From: an uncultured Oscillospiraceae bacterium
GTDB lineage: Bacteria; Bacillota; Clostridia; Oscillospirales; Oscillospiraceae
Length of the DNA stretch: 63,029 nucleotides
Assembly: GCA_947626265.1 (NCBI GenBank)
Contig: CANQRM010000019.1
Span: forward strand, 1 to 63,029
Reading direction: 5' to 3'
Made by a program: the position numbers and the translations under genes. The notes under the pieces are model-generated. The model worked only from the letters and a program-made list of their open reading frames with translations, was not told the origin of the DNA and searched no databases. Positions 35,545-44,643 of this stretch are shown here, piece after piece. The number at the start of each line of letters is the position of its first letter. Positions within the stretch are counted from its first letter, which is position 1.

Positions 35545-36311
35545 GGCCGGTCCATCCGGGCCCGGAGGGCGTCCGTGACCGCGGCCTCGAACACCTGGCA
35601 GGCCGCGGCGTGGTACTCATCCAGTTTGGCCGCTACCGCCCCTGGGTCCATGGGCGTCTGGCAGTAGGTGTCCGTGTCCAGGATGAACTCCCGCCGCCGG
35701 TTGGGCCGGGGGTATTCCCCGTTGAAGATGCCGTAGCGGATGGTGGCCCGGTCTGTACCGTAATTCAGCTCCGTGGTGCACATGTGCCGCGCCAGCGCCC
35801 CGTCGTTGGCCGCGAAGCGCAGTCCGCCCAGCAGCCACGGGTTAACATAATGTTCCCAAAAATCCGCTCCCAGACCCGGTCCGGCATCGGCCTCAGGGAG
35901 TTTTATCTCATTTACATAACGCATTCCCAGCCGCCGCACCTTCAGCGCCGGGAACTGGCTCTGCATGGCGTCCAGCAGCTCCAGAAAACCGTCCCGCAGG
36001 CCGGCATAGCCCTCGTACCGGGGCTGGGACAGGAACACGTACTCGCTGCACACCGCCGCGTGCATGGTCCGGCCCTCGGTCCAGAAGTTATGCTCCAGAA
36101 AGTTGATGGTCCGGGTGTCCCGGACGGGCCCCTGGGGCGTCTTCTGGACCCGGACCTCGGTCCGGGAGCGGTTGATGCTGTTCCGCTCGGGGTAGTCCTC
36201 CAGGGCCGGCAGCAGCGCCGCCGGGAAGGGCCCGGCAAAGGGGGCCGTGCCGGAGACGAAGTCCGCCCGCAGCACCACCTGGGTCAAAAAATCTCTCGCA
36301 TATCGGGGCAT
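35541..36311 (-). CDS. TIGR04255 family protein
   Basis: This 256-residue soluble protein is of the sporadically distributed TIGR04255 family, recognised from SQPRYEGYAGLRDGFLELL, RLGMRYVNEIKL and the C-terminal LDTDTYCQTPMDP. No enzymatic function is known for the family. It is upstream of and overlaps the MFS gene by 4 nt. The start has AAGGCGGG upstream. Confidence 0.75.
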   Translation of the reverse strand: MPRYARDFLTQVVLRADFVSGTAPFAGPFPAALLPALEDYPERNSINRSRTEVRVQKTPQGPVRDTRTINFLEHNFWTEGRTMHAAVCSEYVFLSQPRYEGYAGLRDGFLELLDAMQSQFPALKVRRLGMRYVNEIKLPEADAGPGLGADFWEHYVNPWLLGGLRFAANDGALARHMCTTELNYGTDRATIRYGIFNGEYPRPNRRREFILDTDTYCQTPMDPGAVAAKLDEYHAAACQVFEAAVTDALRARMDRP

Positions 36312-36426
36312 GATACCGCCCGCCTTTCATCCCGCGTTTGCCCCTATTATAGGCCATCCCGCCCCGGTTGTAAAGCGCGGCGGCGGTTGACAAGGGGGGC
36401 TGCGGATGGTATATTGGTTGGGCTGT

Positions 36427-36468
36427 GGAAGCGTATCGAAGTGGTCATAACGGGCCTGACTCGAAATC
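36427..36468 (+). repeat. 42-bp copy of the 5' half of tRNA-Ser
   Basis: These 42 bases are identical to the first 42 bases of the complete tRNA-Ser gene at 36505, covering the 5' acceptor strand, D arm and anticodon loop. They break off 4 bp after the anticodon. Only 36 bp separate the fragment from the intact gene. It cannot fold as a tRNA and looks like a relic of duplication or integration. Confidence 0.9.
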
Positions 36469-36504
36469 CGCTTTCGCCCCCAGGATTTATATAAAACTAA
36501 ATAC

Positions 36505-36593
36505 GGAAGCGTATCGAAGTGGTCATAACGGGCCTGACTCGAAATCAGGTAGACCGCAAGGTCTCGTGGGTTCGAATCCCACCGCTTCCGCCA
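36505..36593 (+). tRNA. tRNA-Ser (anticodon CGA)
   Basis: A complete class II tRNA of 89 nt including encoded CCA. The acceptor stem GGAAGCG pairs with CGCTTCC. The anticodon stem CCTGA/TCAGG encloses CTCGAAA, so the anticodon is CGA (reads UCG). The long variable arm AGACCGCAAGGTCT and the T arm GTGGGTTCGAATCCCAC are intact. It is followed by a terminator and probable ICE DNA, consistent with use as an integration target. Confidence 0.96.
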
Positions 36594-36596
36594 CAG

Positions 36597-36632
36597 AAAA
36601 GCCTTGAAAGCCTTGCCTTTCAAGGCTTTTTT
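36597..36632 (+). terminator. Terminator of tRNA-Ser
   Basis: A perfect 14-bp stem (36597-36610 with 36617-36630) with a 6-nt loop and T-run lies 4 bp past the CCA end. Confidence 0.9.
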
Positions 36633-36796
36633 CATTTTATGGATGGCGCGCTGAAGTTCGGCTTCTCCGCGCCTATTTTCGTTTTGTTGAAATTTTTTCA
36701 CTAAAATGCTGATAACACGGCTTTGGTCTTGTGCTGAATTTGCTGTTTCTTAGTGTGAAAAGCGTGAAATTTGACACTGAGAATCACATATGAAGC

Positions 36797-36822
36797 TATA
36801 TCAAGATATATCGCCGTATATC
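36797..36822. repeat. Three TATATC repeats at exact 10-bp spacing
   Basis: TATATC occurs at 36797-36802, 36807-36812 and 36817-36822, one helical turn apart, about 30 bp before the first ICE gene. Such phasing suits cooperative binding of a regulator on one face of DNA. The flanking 36633-36796 contains no recognised gene. Confidence 0.55.
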
Positions 36823-36852
36823 AATTTACATTAATTTAAGGAGGACATCATC

Positions 36853-37233
36853 ATGCCGAAAACGAACGTCACCAGCAGCACCATGGAGAAGAAGGACAAG
36901 GCTATGCCATCCACCGCTGACCTTATCAACATGATCTCAGGGGCCTACACATCCCCGCTTTGGGATGAGCTTCGTTACTATGCGAGTTCTCTGGACACGC
37001 TCCGCAGAATCCAAACGGCCATCATCGCACTTCAAGAGTGCGGAAAAAGCACAGAGGCATTCGGCCTCATTATCGCTCTCCATGACCTCACCGACCTTGA
37101 TGTGCCGGAGGCCGTCGCAGGTTTGGAGCCCTTTCCCGACGGCATAAAAATGTTTGTAGGCGAGTTCATCGCAGATACGAAAGACATTATGTGTGACTTT
37201 GAAGCCGAGGAAGCCGCCAGCGAGGGAAGTTGA
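36853..37233 (+). CDS. Hypothetical ICE protein, 126 residues
   Basis: A soluble, acidic, mainly helical protein with no recognised family. ATG 36853 follows AAGGAGG with good spacing. It is the first gene after the tRNA and lies 88 bp upstream of the adhesin gene in the same direction, so it may share its transcript. The phased TATATC repeats sit just upstream. Confidence 0.65.
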   Translation: MPKTNVTSSTMEKKDKAMPSTADLINMISGAYTSPLWDELRYYASSLDTLRRIQTAIIALQECGKSTEAFGLIIALHDLTDLDVPEAVAGLEPFPDGIKMFVGEFIADTKDIMCDFEAEEAASEGS

Positions 37234-37321
37234 TATTGTTCAAAGCGAGGGCAACGCGCCCTCTATTTGGAAGTCGCTCATGTAATGAGCGGCTATCTTT
37301 ATTTTACAAGGAGGAAAACCA

Positions 37322-40300
37322 GTGAAGAAGCTCAAACACCTGCTGCCCCTGCTCTTGGTTGCTGTGCTTTTGATGAGCTTGTTACCTCTCGGCGCATTTG
37401 CCCAAGAGGGAGCCAGCACGGACCCGGCAGAGGCAACGCCCACCCCGGCAGCGCCGGGTGACATCGTTTCTTCGGGCAGTGACCCGGAAACGACTACACC
37501 CCCGGCAGAAACCGCCGCGCCCACGGCCACGCCTGCCCCCGCACCCACAGCGGAGCCCACGCCCGCACCAACGGCGGCTCCGACTGAAACGCCTGCCCCC
37601 ACCGAGGCCCCGGAGATCGCCCCGCCTATCGAGGAGGGACCCAGCATCGACGAGCCTTATGGAGACGGCATCGTAATGGGACCGAACAATCCCCCGGAGG
37701 ATGGCCCGGCCATTTTTTCTACGATCAGCGGCACCGCCTCGATTGCGGTGCATAATTGCTACAATTCCAGCGGAGGGCAGATAAAATACGTCAGCTCATT
37801 CTATTGGAACGGGAAAAATGTGGGCGGTTCCGGCAGTCCCCGTTACCAGATCACCGCCAACGGGTCCCCGGCATACTGCATCGAACCTGGCGGCTATCTT
37901 CCTGGCGGCTCTACTGTTTCGACCAGCACAGCAAAGGTGTGGAACAGCCTTTCAGTGGACAAACGAAACGCCATTAAGGTGGCGCTGCTGTGCGGTGAAC
38001 CGGGCAACAGTTCCGCCCTCTCTGGCAATTTTGGGAGCCAGTACACCGCGACGCAAATGATCGTTTGGGAGATTATCGTAGGGGTCCGCAGCACTTCCTC
38101 ACCGTACAGCTGCTCCGACTCAAAGGTGATAAACTCCGTTTGCAGCGGTGGGGCCAACAGCGAGGTCAAGACCGTCTATGACCAGATCTCCAATGCCATG
38201 CGGTCATATAGTGTCCTGCCCAGCTTTGTAAGCTCCCTCAACGCGCCGCCCCCGACCAGCGAAATGACCTACCAGAATGGCAACTTCACCCTTACATTGA
38301 CCGACAGCAATAACGTGTTGCCATATTACAATTTCACCAGCAATAACGGCAGCCTCCGCTTTAGCACGTCGGGCAATCGGCTGACGATCACATCCTCGTC
38401 CCCGGTCAATAGTGCCACGGTGAATGTTACCAAGAAATCCGCCGTGTCTGCCAGTTCGACCATCACGGCCTATGCTGGGAGCGGCTTGCAGGAAACTATC
38501 GTGGGCGTTGAAGCGGCGGACAACACCTCCGGCTGGTTTTGCGTCAACGCAGAGGGCGAGGCACCCCCGCCTGCCGCAAAATCAACGCTGACGATCCGAA
38601 AGACCGCCGAGGACAACAACATCTATAATATCTATTTCACCATTGATGGAATGGGCGGCGATGTGGCGAACAAACACTACAATGTCTACACCGATTATTC
38701 CGGCTATATCACACAGGAGCTTGATCCGGGCACCTATATGATAACCGAGCAGACCCCCAGCGGATATGAGGCGTCTCCGAGAGCCCAGCAGGTCACTCTC
38801 CAGAGCGGTGATTCAAAATCCATCAGCTTCCATAACACATTGAAGCGCGGGACGATTCAGATTGTCAAGACCTCGGATGATGGGGTCGTCAGCGGTATCA
38901 CATTCAGCGTTTCCGGCCCCAGCGGGACGCAGACTGTGACCACCGGCTATTACGGGAGACTCAATGTGCCCGATCTCCTTCCCGGCACCTACACCGTAAC
39001 GGAGCAGGTCCCCGCTGGCTATACCGCAGATAAAGCCTCACAGACCGTCACGGTCAAAGCGGACCAGGTGGCAGAGGTCGATTTCCACAACACCACACAG
39101 AAAGGCGGTTTGAAGATAACCAAAACCTCCAGCGACGGCAAAGTGGCCGGGATCACGTTCACGGTGAAGGGAAATGGCGTCAACAAGACCGTCACCACCG
39201 GTTCGGGCGGCACCATATCTATCCCTGACCTCACTCCGGGCAACTACACTGTGACCGAAGCCGTCCCCAGCGGCTACACCGCAGACAAAGCCTCGCAGAC
39301 CGTCACCGTCAAGAGCGATGAAACCACAACCGTAAACTTCCGCAACACACTCAAGGTGGGCAACCTCAAAATTGCCAAGACCTCGGATGATGGTCATATC
39401 AGCGGCATCCAGTTCACCGTTAAGGGCGGTTCTGTCGATCAGACCGTCACCAGCGGAACGGACGGCACGATCACCGTCCCCGGCCTCGTTCCCGGCCAGT
39501 ACGCCGTGACCGAAACAGTCCCGGAGGGCTATGTGTGCGAGAATCCGTCCCAGACCGTCACCGTGGAATACGACAAGACCGCCGAGGTCCGCTTTGAGAA
39601 CGAGCTGAAGATGTGGCGCGTGGCCGTTACCAAGGTAGACGCCGATGCAAACGCGAAGCGGAGCAGCCGCGCCACGCTGGAGGGCGCACAGTACGGCGTG
39701 TATCATGACGGCGCACTCCAGGACACCTACACCACGGACAGCGGCGGTCATTTTACCACCAACTTTTATGTTTGTGGAACCGGCTGGACCTTGCAGGAGA
39801 TCAACGCCCCCACGGGCTACACCGTGGACCCCAATTCGTACTCCATCGGCCTGGAACCTGGGACTACCCAGCTTGCGGTCAACGACACGGAGCTTACCGT
39901 GCCGGAGGAGATCATAGAGGGCAAGCTGCTTATCACCAAGCAGGACGGCCTCACCCAGACGCCCCTCGCCGGAGCCGTGTTCACCGTCATGGATGAGACT
40001 GGGGCCACCGTGACCGAGGCCACCACCGGGGAGGACGGCACCGCCACCGTGGACTCTCTGCCCTTTGGCACCTACACCGCCAAAGAGACAAAAGCCCCGG
40101 AGGGCTACCAACTGGACGAGACCGTTTTCGATTTTGCCATTGAAACAGACGGCCAGACTGTGACCCTCACGCGGGAGAATGTCTACAATGTCGGCTCCAT
40201 CACCGTCCACAAGGCCGATACCCAGGGCAACACCCTCGCCGGCGCGACCTATCTTCTGGAATGGTCCCAGGACGGCGGACTCTGGCAGCCCGTCACGTTC

Positions 40301-40687
40301 CGCTCGGATACCACTCCCGCCATCGGCGGCTGTACAACTCTGGACCTCAACGCCGGCCAGCTCACCACCGGGGCGGATGGCACGGTGAAGTTTGACGGCC
40401 TCGTTGCCAACGGCAAAGTCCAGTACCGGCTCACAGAGACAAAGGCCCCGGAGGGTCTGTCTCTGCTGAAAGACCCCGTGTTCCAGGGAACGCTCCCCTT
40501 TGACGCCGCGACCGGCCCTCTGTACGACATCGCCTATACCGTCACCAACAACCGCATCACCAATCTGCCGCAGACAGGCTCTTCCGGCCTGCTGTTGCCC
40601 GTGGCTGTCGGCACCGCCCTTCTGGGACTGGCCGGCTGCGCGGGCTTTTTTGTTGTCCGAAACCGCAAGAAATCCAAATCCAACTAA
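37322..40687 (+). CDS. Thioester-domain, CnaB-repeat surface adhesin with LPQTG anchor (tip pilin-like)
   Basis: This 1121-residue secreted adhesin has a signal peptide (1-28), then a Pro/Thr/Ala-rich stalk (about 30-105). A TQXA-type thioester domain follows, with Cys186 in AYCIEPGG and Gln245 in TATQMIVWE, the pair that forms the internal thioester. Seven CnaB/SpaA-like modules occupy about 420-1080, most ending in GTYTVTE or GYTADK-type sequence; modules 2-4 are close copies. The sorting signal LPQTG (1082-1086), a hydrophobic helix and a basic tail close the protein. With the following pilin and sortases it forms a pilus locus; covalent host or surface attachment is inferred from the thioester pair. 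Confidence 0.9.
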   Translation: MKKLKHLLPLLLVAVLLMSLLPLGAFAQEGASTDPAEATPTPAAPGDIVSSGSDPETTTPPAETAAPTATPAPAPTAEPTPAPTAAPTETPAPTEAPEIAPPIEEGPSIDEPYGDGIVMGPNNPPEDGPAIFSTISGTASIAVHNCYNSSGGQIKYVSSFYWNGKNVGGSGSPRYQITANGSPAYCIEPGGYLPGGSTVSTSTAKVWNSLSVDKRNAIKVALLCGEPGNSSALSGNFGSQYTATQMIVWEIIVGVRSTSSPYSCSDSKVINSVCSGGANSEVKTVYDQISNAMRSYSVLPSFVSSLNAPPPTSEMTYQNGNFTLTLTDSNNVLPYYNFTSNNGSLRFSTSGNRLTITSSSPVNSATVNVTKKSAVSASSTITAYAGSGLQETIVGVEAADNTSGWFCVNAEGEAPPPAAKSTLTIRKTAEDNNIYNIYFTIDGMGGDVANKHYNVYTDYSGYITQELDPGTYMITEQTPSGYEASPRAQQVTLQSGDSKSISFHNTLKRGTIQIVKTSDDGVVSGITFSVSGPSGTQTVTTGYYGRLNVPDLLPGTYTVTEQVPAGYTADKASQTVTVKADQVAEVDFHNTTQKGGLKITKTSSDGKVAGITFTVKGNGVNKTVTTGSGGTISIPDLTPGNYTVTEAVPSGYTADKASQTVTVKSDETTTVNFRNTLKVGNLKIAKTSDDGHISGIQFTVKGGSVDQTVTSGTDGTITVPGLVPGQYAVTETVPEGYVCENPSQTVTVEYDKTAEVRFENELKMWRVAVTKVDADANAKRSSRATLEGAQYGVYHDGALQDTYTTDSGGHFTTNFYVCGTGWTLQEINAPTGYTVDPNSYSIGLEPGTTQLAVNDTELTVPEEIIEGKLLITKQDGLTQTPLAGAVFTVMDETGATVTEATTGEDGTATVDSLPFGTYTAKETKAPEGYQLDETVFDFAIETDGQTVTLTRENVYNVGSITVHKADTQGNTLAGATYLLEWSQDGGLWQPVTFRSDTTPAIGGCTTLDLNAGQLTTGADGTVKFDGLVANGKVQYRLTETKAPEGLSLLKDPVFQGTLPFDAATGPLYDIAYTVTNNRITNLPQTGSSGLLLPVAVGTALLGLAGCAGFFVVRNRKKSKSN

Positions 40688-40703
40688 AAAAGGAGACTGA
40701 ACA

Positions 40704-42584
40704 ATGAAAGCTATGAAGAAAACCGTTTCCCTCATTCTGGCCGTCATCCTGGCCCTGTCCCTGTGCGTGTTCGGCTATGCCGCTCCCGGCCCCACCATCG
40801 ACACCAGCAAGACGGCATCGCTGAACATCTATAAGTACGATCTGACCAGCGCCGAGGCCGCGGGTGCCTGGGACGCCGGGGCCCATGTGTCCTCCGGCGT
40901 CTACGACAGCTCCGTGAACGACGCCCTGGGAGGGGCGGTCAACTACGCCATCAAAGGCGTAAAATTCACCTATCTGAAGGTGGCCGACATCGCTACCTAT
41001 ACCAGCTCGGACGGCAGCGGCCAGACGGCCACCACCGTTTACGCCATGCCGGTGGGCTCTACCACCACCTCTTTCCTCACCGCTCTGGGTCTTTCCTATG
41101 AGAACGCCCACCACCAGACCGAGGACATCTACTACTTCACTTCCGACACCCTGATCTCCGCGTTGGAAAAGGCCCTCGCGGACAATTCGACCGTCACGAA
41201 GAACGCCCTGGAGATCTATATCGGCTCCAACGGCGGCGTGACCATGCCGGAAACGGATGAATACGGCCACAGCTCCGCCAGCGGCCTGCCCCTGGGCCTC
41301 TACCTTCTCGTGGAGACCGCCGTGCCCGAAAATGTCACCAGCACCACGGACCCCTTCTTGGTATCTCTGCCCATGACCTCCATTGACGGCGCTTCCTGGA
41401 ACTACGATGTGACCGTGTACCCCAAGAACAACACCGGCGCGCCTACCCTTGAAAAGACCGTCCGTGAGGCCAGCGCCTCCACCGGCAAGAATACCGGCGC
41501 GGCTGACAGCATCTCGGACGGCTATGCCCACACCGCCACCGGCTCGGACGGCGATGTGATGCAGTATCAGATCATTTCCACGCTGCCCACCATCACCAGC
41601 GCAGCCTCCCAGCTCACCACCTATACCTTCGTGGACAATCTGAGCCAGGGCCTCGCCTATAACCAGAATGACGTTGTGATCGAGTTCTTCAAGGACAAGA
41701 GCTGCACCGACAAGATCACCACCTGGGCCCAGAGCGAGGGCAAGTTCAGCGCCGACTACACCGCCGAGGACGGCGGGGCGGCCATGACCATCACCATGAC
41801 CGGCACGGGCCTCTCGGAGATCAACACCAGCACCGAAGTATACGGCCCCACCGGGCAGCAGCAGGGGTACTCCGCCTGCACCATGCGTATCACTTACAGC
41901 GCCACCATCCATTCTGACGCCAGCGTGGTCTATGGCAATACTGGCAACCCCAACAACGTGACCCTCACCTGGCGCCGGACCAACGCCGAATATTACGACA
42001 CGCTCAAAGATGACTGTCATGTGTATGTCTATGGCCTCGACCTGACCAAGCAGTTTTCCGATGGCGCGGGCCACTTTGAGAACGTGAAGATGCTCCTCCA
42101 CAACGACACGGACAACTACTACGTCCAGGCCACCCAGCAGGACGGCATCTATTTTGTGACCGGCCACACCACCGAGGAGGCCCAGGCCACCGTGTTCATC
42201 CCCACGGCAGAGGGGAAGATCATCGTCAAGGGCTTGGAGGACGACGCCTATTCCATCACCGAAACCGCCACCGATGACGGCTTCGTGCTGCTCAAGGAGC
42301 CCGTTAAGGTCGTTATCACCACCGCAGACGGCACCGTTTGTGATGTGTGCAAAAAGCCCATGCTGACGGCCTCCGCCACGGTGAACGGCAACGCGGCGGA
42401 GATGGCGGCCTCCAACGAATCTGCAAACGCTTTCGTCACCCTGACCGTGGTGAACACCAAGGGCTTCGACCTGCCCCAGACAGGCGGCAGAGGCACCTGG
42501 CTCTATGCCACCATCGGGATCGTCCTCATGGCGGGCGCTGCGGCGGCTATCTTTATTTTCAGCCGGCGGCGCAGCCATAGATGA
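40704..42584 (+). CDS. SpaH/EbpB-like major pilin with LPQTG anchor
   Basis: This 626-residue major pilin has a signal peptide (1-27). The pilin motif with the polymerising Lys is VTVYPKNN (Lys241). A central isopeptide-type domain (about 245-420), a CnaB-like C-terminal domain and LPQTG (590-594) with membrane helix and basic tail follow. Its start is 16 bp after the adhesin stop with AAAGGAG. The class C sortases immediately downstream should polymerise it through Lys241. Confidence 0.92.
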   Translation: MKAMKKTVSLILAVILALSLCVFGYAAPGPTIDTSKTASLNIYKYDLTSAEAAGAWDAGAHVSSGVYDSSVNDALGGAVNYAIKGVKFTYLKVADIATYTSSDGSGQTATTVYAMPVGSTTTSFLTALGLSYENAHHQTEDIYYFTSDTLISALEKALADNSTVTKNALEIYIGSNGGVTMPETDEYGHSSASGLPLGLYLLVETAVPENVTSTTDPFLVSLPMTSIDGASWNYDVTVYPKNNTGAPTLEKTVREASASTGKNTGAADSISDGYAHTATGSDGDVMQYQIISTLPTITSAASQLTTYTFVDNLSQGLAYNQNDVVIEFFKDKSCTDKITTWAQSEGKFSADYTAEDGGAAMTITMTGTGLSEINTSTEVYGPTGQQQGYSACTMRITYSATIHSDASVVYGNTGNPNNVTLTWRRTNAEYYDTLKDDCHVYVYGLDLTKQFSDGAGHFENVKMLLHNDTDNYYVQATQQDGIYFVTGHTTEEAQATVFIPTAEGKIIVKGLEDDAYSITETATDDGFVLLKEPVKVVITTADGTVCDVCKKPMLTASATVNGNAAEMAASNESANAFVTLTVVNTKGFDLPQTGGRGTWLYATIGIVLMAGAAAAIFIFSRRRSHR

Positions 42585-43462
42585 GCTGGCTCAAAATAGC
42601 CGTCTGCGCGCTGGTATTCCTGCTGGCGCTGGGTATCACGCTCTATCCATTCGTCAGCAACTACCTCGCGGAGAAATATCAATCCACCGCGATGGCCGCC
42701 TACTCTGACGCCATCTCCCGCATGGACGATACCACGCTCATGCGGGAGCGTGAGGCGGCGCAGCAGTTCAACCGCAGCATCGGGGTCATCTCTATGAGTG
42801 GCCCCGATGCCATTTCCCGCCTCAACGCCGCACGGGACGGCTATGATGACCTGTTGAACGTGAACAACAACGGCATCATGGGCTATATCCGCATCCCGGC
42901 CATTGATGTGGAGCTGCCCATATATCACGGCGTAGAAAACAGCACCTTGGAACAGGGCGTGGGGCATCTGCCCGGTTCGTCCCTGCCCGTGGGCGGCGAA
43001 AGCACCCACGCGGTCCTCGCGGCCCATTCCGGCCTTGCCTCCCAGCGTATGTTCACCGACCTGGAACAACTGCGGGAGGGCGACAGGTTCTATCTGAGCG
43101 TTCTGGGCGAGACACTGGCTTATGAGATCGACCAAATGCTGGTCGTAGAACCGGATGACGCTGCCGCATTGGAGCTTCAGCCGGGAATGGACCTCGTGAC
43201 ACTCATTACTTGTACGCCGTATGCAGTTAATACCCACCGCCTGCTTGTCCGGGGAAAGCGCGTCCCATACGAGCCGGCGCAAGATGAGGTCGTGGAGGCC
43301 GAAGCCGCACCGGAGCCCTCCACCTGGCGGCGGCAGTACGTCAAGGGCTTGGCCTTGGGCGTTGGGATCATGGCGGGATGCAGCGCCGTGGCGGTCATTG
43401 GATGGAGGCTCTATCTCGCAAAGCACACACGCAGGAGGTATGGCAAGCATGAGGCACGTTAA
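42581..43462 (+). CDS. Class C sortase (pilin polymerase)
   Basis: This 293-residue membrane transpeptidase has an N-terminal helix (about 5-25), the sortase core and a C-terminal membrane helix (about 250-275), the class C layout. The catalytic triad reads His149 (AAHSG), Cys211 (LITCTPYAVNTHR) and Arg220. The start overlaps the pilin stop as ATGA. It builds the pilin polymer. Confidence 0.93.
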   Translation: MSWLKIAVCALVFLLALGITLYPFVSNYLAEKYQSTAMAAYSDAISRMDDTTLMREREAAQQFNRSIGVISMSGPDAISRLNAARDGYDDLLNVNNNGIMGYIRIPAIDVELPIYHGVENSTLEQGVGHLPGSSLPVGGESTHAVLAAHSGLASQRMFTDLEQLREGDRFYLSVLGETLAYEIDQMLVVEPDDAAALELQPGMDLVTLITCTPYAVNTHRLLVRGKRVPYEPAQDEVVEAEAAPEPSTWRRQYVKGLALGVGIMAGCSAVAVIGWRLYLAKHTRRRYGKHEAR

Positions 43463-44228
43463 ACCGCATCCGAGTCGCAGTGCAAAGACGCGGGCGCTTA
43501 TCTCCCTGGCCTGCGCCATCTTCCTCGCGGGCTTTATCGTCTGCTTCTGGCCCCAGCTCGTGGGCGTCCATTTGGACCGGCAGGCCCATAAAGCTGTGAG
43601 CGACTTCTTCGATATGTCCGCCGCGGGAGAGAATGACGCCGACGTGACCTTTGAATATGTGGAGGGTCCCATGCCATCGCCCACGCCCAGGCCATATTCG
43701 GAGCTATATGACGCAATGGCGCGGTACAACGCCCAGATCTACGCCAACGGACAGACAGGGCTTTGCGATGCCTGGGCATACCAGCAGCCCTCCTTTGACC
43801 TCACCGCCTACGGCGTGGAGAATGGCGCGATGGGCGTGATCTCCATACCCAAAATGGACGTGGAGCTGCCTATTTATCTTGGCGCGACCTATGACAACAT
43901 GGCCGCTGGCGCGGTGCATTTGTCCCAGACCAGCCTTCCCATCGGCGGCCCGGACACCAACTGCGTGATCGCCGCCCACCGGGGATGGTATGGCGCGCTT
44001 TATTTTCGATATATTGACGCGCTTGAAGTGAGCGACCAGGTGTATATCACAAATCTATGGGAAACGCTGACCTATGAGGTCACGTCCATCAAGGTCATAA
44101 AGCCCAACGACATCAACGAGATACTGATCCAGCCGGGGCGGGATATGCTGACGCTGCTCACCTGCCACCCCTACGCCTCCGGGGGCAAGTACAGATATGT
44201 GGTCTACTGTGACCGCGTGGCCGGATAA
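43449..44228 (+). CDS. Second class C-like sortase
   Basis: This 259-residue sortase has one N-terminal membrane helix and the triad His177 (AAHRG), Cys239 (LLTCHPYASGGKYR) and Arg249. It lacks the C-terminal membrane helix of the first. ATG 43449 has CAGGAGG about 9 nt upstream; an alternative in-frame ATG at 43440 is too close to that site. It overlaps the first sortase by 14 nt. It may attach the tip adhesin or anchor the polymer. Confidence 0.88.
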   Translation: MRHVKPHPSRSAKTRALISLACAIFLAGFIVCFWPQLVGVHLDRQAHKAVSDFFDMSAAGENDADVTFEYVEGPMPSPTPRPYSELYDAMARYNAQIYANGQTGLCDAWAYQQPSFDLTAYGVENGAMGVISIPKMDVELPIYLGATYDNMAAGAVHLSQTSLPIGGPDTNCVIAAHRGWYGALYFRYIDALEVSDQVYITNLWETLTYEVTSIKVIKPNDINEILIQPGRDMLTLLTCHPYASGGKYRYVVYCDRVAG

Positions 44229-44229
44229 A

Positions 44230-44262
44230 AAGCATGGGCTTCAAGTAGAAGCCCATGCTTTA
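44230..44262. terminator. Terminator of the pilus operon
   Basis: A perfect 14-bp stem (44230-44243 with 44249-44262) with a 5-nt loop, directly after the second sortase stop and facing the convergent hepT. Confidence 0.88.
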
Positions 44263-44286
44263 CATTATACCGTGATAGTTAATTTT

Positions 44287-44643
44287 TCAGTTGTTTCGCG
44301 GTTCCAGTAAAGAAAGACAGAATCGTTTGAGGTCAGGAATATCCTTTTCGACCACTTCCCATGTGATTGTGTTGTCCACCGTTCCATACCGATGGGCAAC
44401 GATGTTCCGCATGAGTTTGATTTGCCGCCACGGGATTTGCCCGTTTGCCGCCTTGAAATCATCTGACAGATGACCTACCAACTCGCCAATCTGCACTATG
44501 CAAAGGGATACGGAATTTCGATATACCGGGTCATTGTCAAATAATTCAAAGCTGCGCCCAAAGCGTTCCACGGCCATGTCGATCTGTTCACAATAGGTCA
44601 AAATATGTTCCAAAATACGCAAATCACGCTCTTGCACGTTCAT
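44287..44643 (-). CDS. hepT: HepT-like toxin (DUF86)
   Basis: This 118-residue HEPN protein has the RNase motif R-X4-H-X-Y as RNIVAHRYG. It is the toxin of the MntA/HepT pair. ATG 44643 begins MNVQERDLRILEHILTYCEQ; an earlier in-frame ATG adds residues overlapping the antitoxin end. It overlaps mntA by 20 nt, so expression is coupled. In characterised pairs the antitoxin inactivates HepT by adding AMP to the motif Tyr. Confidence 0.9.
   Translation of the reverse strand: MNVQERDLRILEHILTYCEQIDMAVERFGRSFELFDNDPVYRNSVSLCIVQIGELVGHLSDDFKAANGQIPWRQIKLMRNIVAHRYGTVDNTITWEVVEKDIPDLKRFCLSLLEPRNN

Noticed and set aside
36597-36704. Short frames over the tRNA-Ser terminator and its downstream region
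   Set aside because: They cross the tRNA and its terminator, lack ribosome-binding sites and match nothing.
39050-39600. Near-identical blocks in the adhesin as an inserted sequence or assembly repeat
   Set aside because: They are in-frame CnaB modules of about 85 residues with gradual divergence, as expected for a repeat adhesin.
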